Assembly: GCA_035480775.1 (NCBI GenBank)
Contig: DATIHK010000084.1
Location: forward strand, 1 to 6,170
Reading direction: 5' to 3'
DNA from: DATIHK01 sp035480775
Lineage (GTDB): Bacteria > Patescibacteriota > WWE3 > UBA101185 > UBA10185
DNA: 6,170 nt
The position numbers and the translations under genes are program-made. The stretch's first letter is position 1. The number at the start of each line of letters is the position of its first letter. Below are positions 5,450 through 6,170 of this stretch, in pieces. Below the pieces are notes generated by a model. The model was not told where the DNA came from and ran no database searches. It saw only the letters and a list, made by a program, of their open reading frames with translations.

Positions 5450-5748
5450 TATCCGTATTTTATATCGAATTTACCATCAGTTGAGATGGTAGCTTTAAAA
5501 GATTTTAAACTTCCTTTTTCAGTACTAGTGTTTAATGTTTTTAATTTAATTAATTCTATTGTGTCACTAGGTCCCATAAAAGTTTTTGTTTCATTTCCAA
5601 GCTTTGCTGAATATTTCTTATCAATAACACCAGGTACAGAATAGTCAATATCCACTGTAATACCTTCCCAACCTTGTGGAGCAGCATTCACAACTTTTTT
5701 TAATATGCTTTCAATTAAATCGTGCGATTCTTGTAAATAATCAGCCAT
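5446..5748 (-). CDS. Putative YezG/DUF600-like immunity (antitoxin) protein
   Basis: 100 aa, soluble and acidic to neutral. The start MADYLQESHDLIESILKKVV is an amphipathic helix, followed by APQGWEGITVDIDY, and the end reads FKATISTDGKFDIKYGY. The order helix, xxWE.I..., and a terminal DGKF.I.Y.Y strand resembles the YezG (DUF600) immunity proteins, which neutralise LXG-type secreted nuclease toxins. That family is usually longer (about 150 aa), so this is a short or divergent member, and I am not sure. No cognate toxin is visible in the window. ATG 5748 has no Shine-Dalgarno site; weak -10-like sequences (TACCGT or TAGTAC, 6-9 nt upstream) suggest a near-leaderless mRNA. Its stop codon overlaps that of mini-ORF copy 1. 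Confidence 0.6.
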   Translation of the reverse strand: MADYLQESHDLIESILKKVVNAAPQGWEGITVDIDYSVPGVIDKKYSAKLGNETKTFMGPSDTIELIKLKTLNTSTEKGSLKSFKATISTDGKFDIKYGY

Positions 5749-5780
5749 ATATAGACGGTACTACAAAATTATTATTTATA

Positions 5781-5792
5781 CAATAATTATTG
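5781..5792. promoter_or_regulatory. 12-bp perfect palindrome upstream of immunity-like gene
   Basis: CAATAATTATTG is its own reverse complement and lies 33-44 bp upstream of ATG 5748, about where a -35 region would be. It could be an operator, but such palindromes are not rare in sequence this AT-rich. Confidence 0.3.
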
Positions 5793-5829
5793 ATAAATTA
5801 AATTTAGTTATATTAGGTTTAATGGAACC

Positions 5830-5967
5830 ATGAGAATTTGCTTTAGCTAAAGAGTCAAAATTTGGCTCCCCATTCATGACGATAATATAACTAATTTACT
5901 AGAACTTTTAGAGGACAGAGAGTTACTTTCCACTCTTAAGATCCAAGTAGCTAGCTTAAGACATTAA
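5830..5967 (+). pseudogene. Mini-ORF copy 2 (WLPIHDD family), interrupted near its start
   Basis: In one frame, ATG 5830 is followed by five codons and an in-frame TAA (5848-5850). The frame then stays open from AGA 5851 through WLPIHDDNITNLLELLEDRE to TAA 5965-5967. The 34 codons from Trp to stop match copy 1 without gaps. The body looks conserved as protein, but the TAA blocks translation from the ATG. Either the copy is broken, or translation starts after the TAA at a non-ATG codon, or the 5' part was replaced by recombination. A -10-like TTTAAT lies 6 nt before ATG 5830. The stop codon overlaps that of the next minus-strand gene, exactly as in copy 1. Confidence 0.45.
5861..5893 (+). repeat. 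33-bp direct repeat, copy 2
   Basis: It matches 5343-5375 at 32 of 33 positions, 518 bp away in the same orientation and in the same reading frame of the two mini-ORFs. Confidence 0.85.
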
Positions 5968-6170
5968 ACCTGAAACATTATATTTAATTCTTGTTTAACT
6001 TCGTTGATAGATTTTAGTGGTAAGAGCCATTCTTTAAATACATCTAGAAAATCAGGTGCAAGTGAAATTTCAGTTAATTTATCTCTTGCCGGTTTATATT
6101 TAGCTGAGAACAAATCCTGCGTAGAAATCTTAAATATGGTCTCCGCTGGGACAAGCCCATGCCACTTTAG
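5964..6170 (-). CDS. Unidentified protein, C-terminal 68 residues (5' end outside window)
   Basis: This frame is open from the right window edge to TAA at 5966-5964 and is too short at the edge for simple ORF calling. It reads LKWHGLVPAETIFKIS at the edge, then KYKPARDKLTEISLAPDFLD, VFKEWLLPLKSINEVKQEL and ends NIMFQV. It looks like a mixed helical, soluble C-terminus with natural amino-acid composition, and I do not recognise the family. It lies upstream of the immunity-like gene on the same strand but 215 bp away, with mini-ORF copy 2 and an AT-rich stretch between, so the two need not be one operon. Its stop overlaps mini-ORF copy 2 by TTAA. Confidence 0.55.
   Translation of the reverse strand, partial: LKWHGLVPAETIFKISTQDLFSAKYKPARDKLTEISLAPDFLDVFKEWLLPLKSINEVKQELNIMFQV

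Noticed and set aside
5822..5881. ATG 5822 and the adjacent frame reading EFALAKESKFGSPFMT as the real 5' part of copy 2
   Set aside because: It stops at TGA after three codons and again just past the repeat. The comparison with copy 1 clearly supports the WLPIHDD frame instead.
1..6170. Alternative genetic code (UGA as Gly, as in Gracilibacteria or SR1)
   Set aside because: No conserved gene here contains an in-frame TGA and glycines are encoded by GGN. The TAA interrupting mini-ORF copy 2 would not be explained by it either.

Overview
The window looks like chromosome from a small-genome, AT-rich bacterium, most likely Candidatus Saccharibacteria or another Patescibacteria/CPR lineage. This is an inference from three things: the mix of families (winged-helix/Nudix fusion, membrane-anchored class A-like serine hydrolase with an AHKFGE motif, short TPR protein, YdeI-type protein), the AT-rich codon use, and the frequency of start codons lying directly after a -10 box with no Shine-Dalgarno site. 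The standard genetic code fits all genes. No rRNA, tRNA, CRISPR array or insertion sequence is visible.

Left part (1-2170): a minus-strand winged-helix/Nudix gene runs off the left edge. It diverges from two plus-strand genes, a serine hydrolase and a TPR protein, both with an N-terminal membrane segment. Middle (2182-3475): a minus-strand VOC/glyoxalase-fold gene converges on the TPR gene. Upstream of it lies a polytopic membrane protein with a near-consensus promoter, a 5'-UTR hairpin and a good Shine-Dalgarno site.

GC island (about 3473-4460): a self-contained minus-strand transcription unit of strikingly different composition. It has a promoter, a Shine-Dalgarno site, a secreted protein with a C-terminal CKKGGW...NQGQCVSFV motif, and a strong intrinsic terminator. 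The terminator's T-tract runs into the -35 box of the membrane-protein gene. It looks horizontally acquired.

Right part (4485-6170): a YdeI/OmdA-family gene, an unidentified 153-aa gene, a YezG/DUF600-like immunity-type gene and the 3' end of another gene, all minus strand. Two unannotated plus-strand mini-ORFs sit between these genes. They share a 33-bp near-identical block and then stay alike mainly at the protein level, with many synonymous changes. Both end 34 codons after the same Trp, and both overlap the stop codon of the convergent minus gene in the same TTAA. This repeated arrangement is the most unusual thing in the window and may be an undescribed modular locus.
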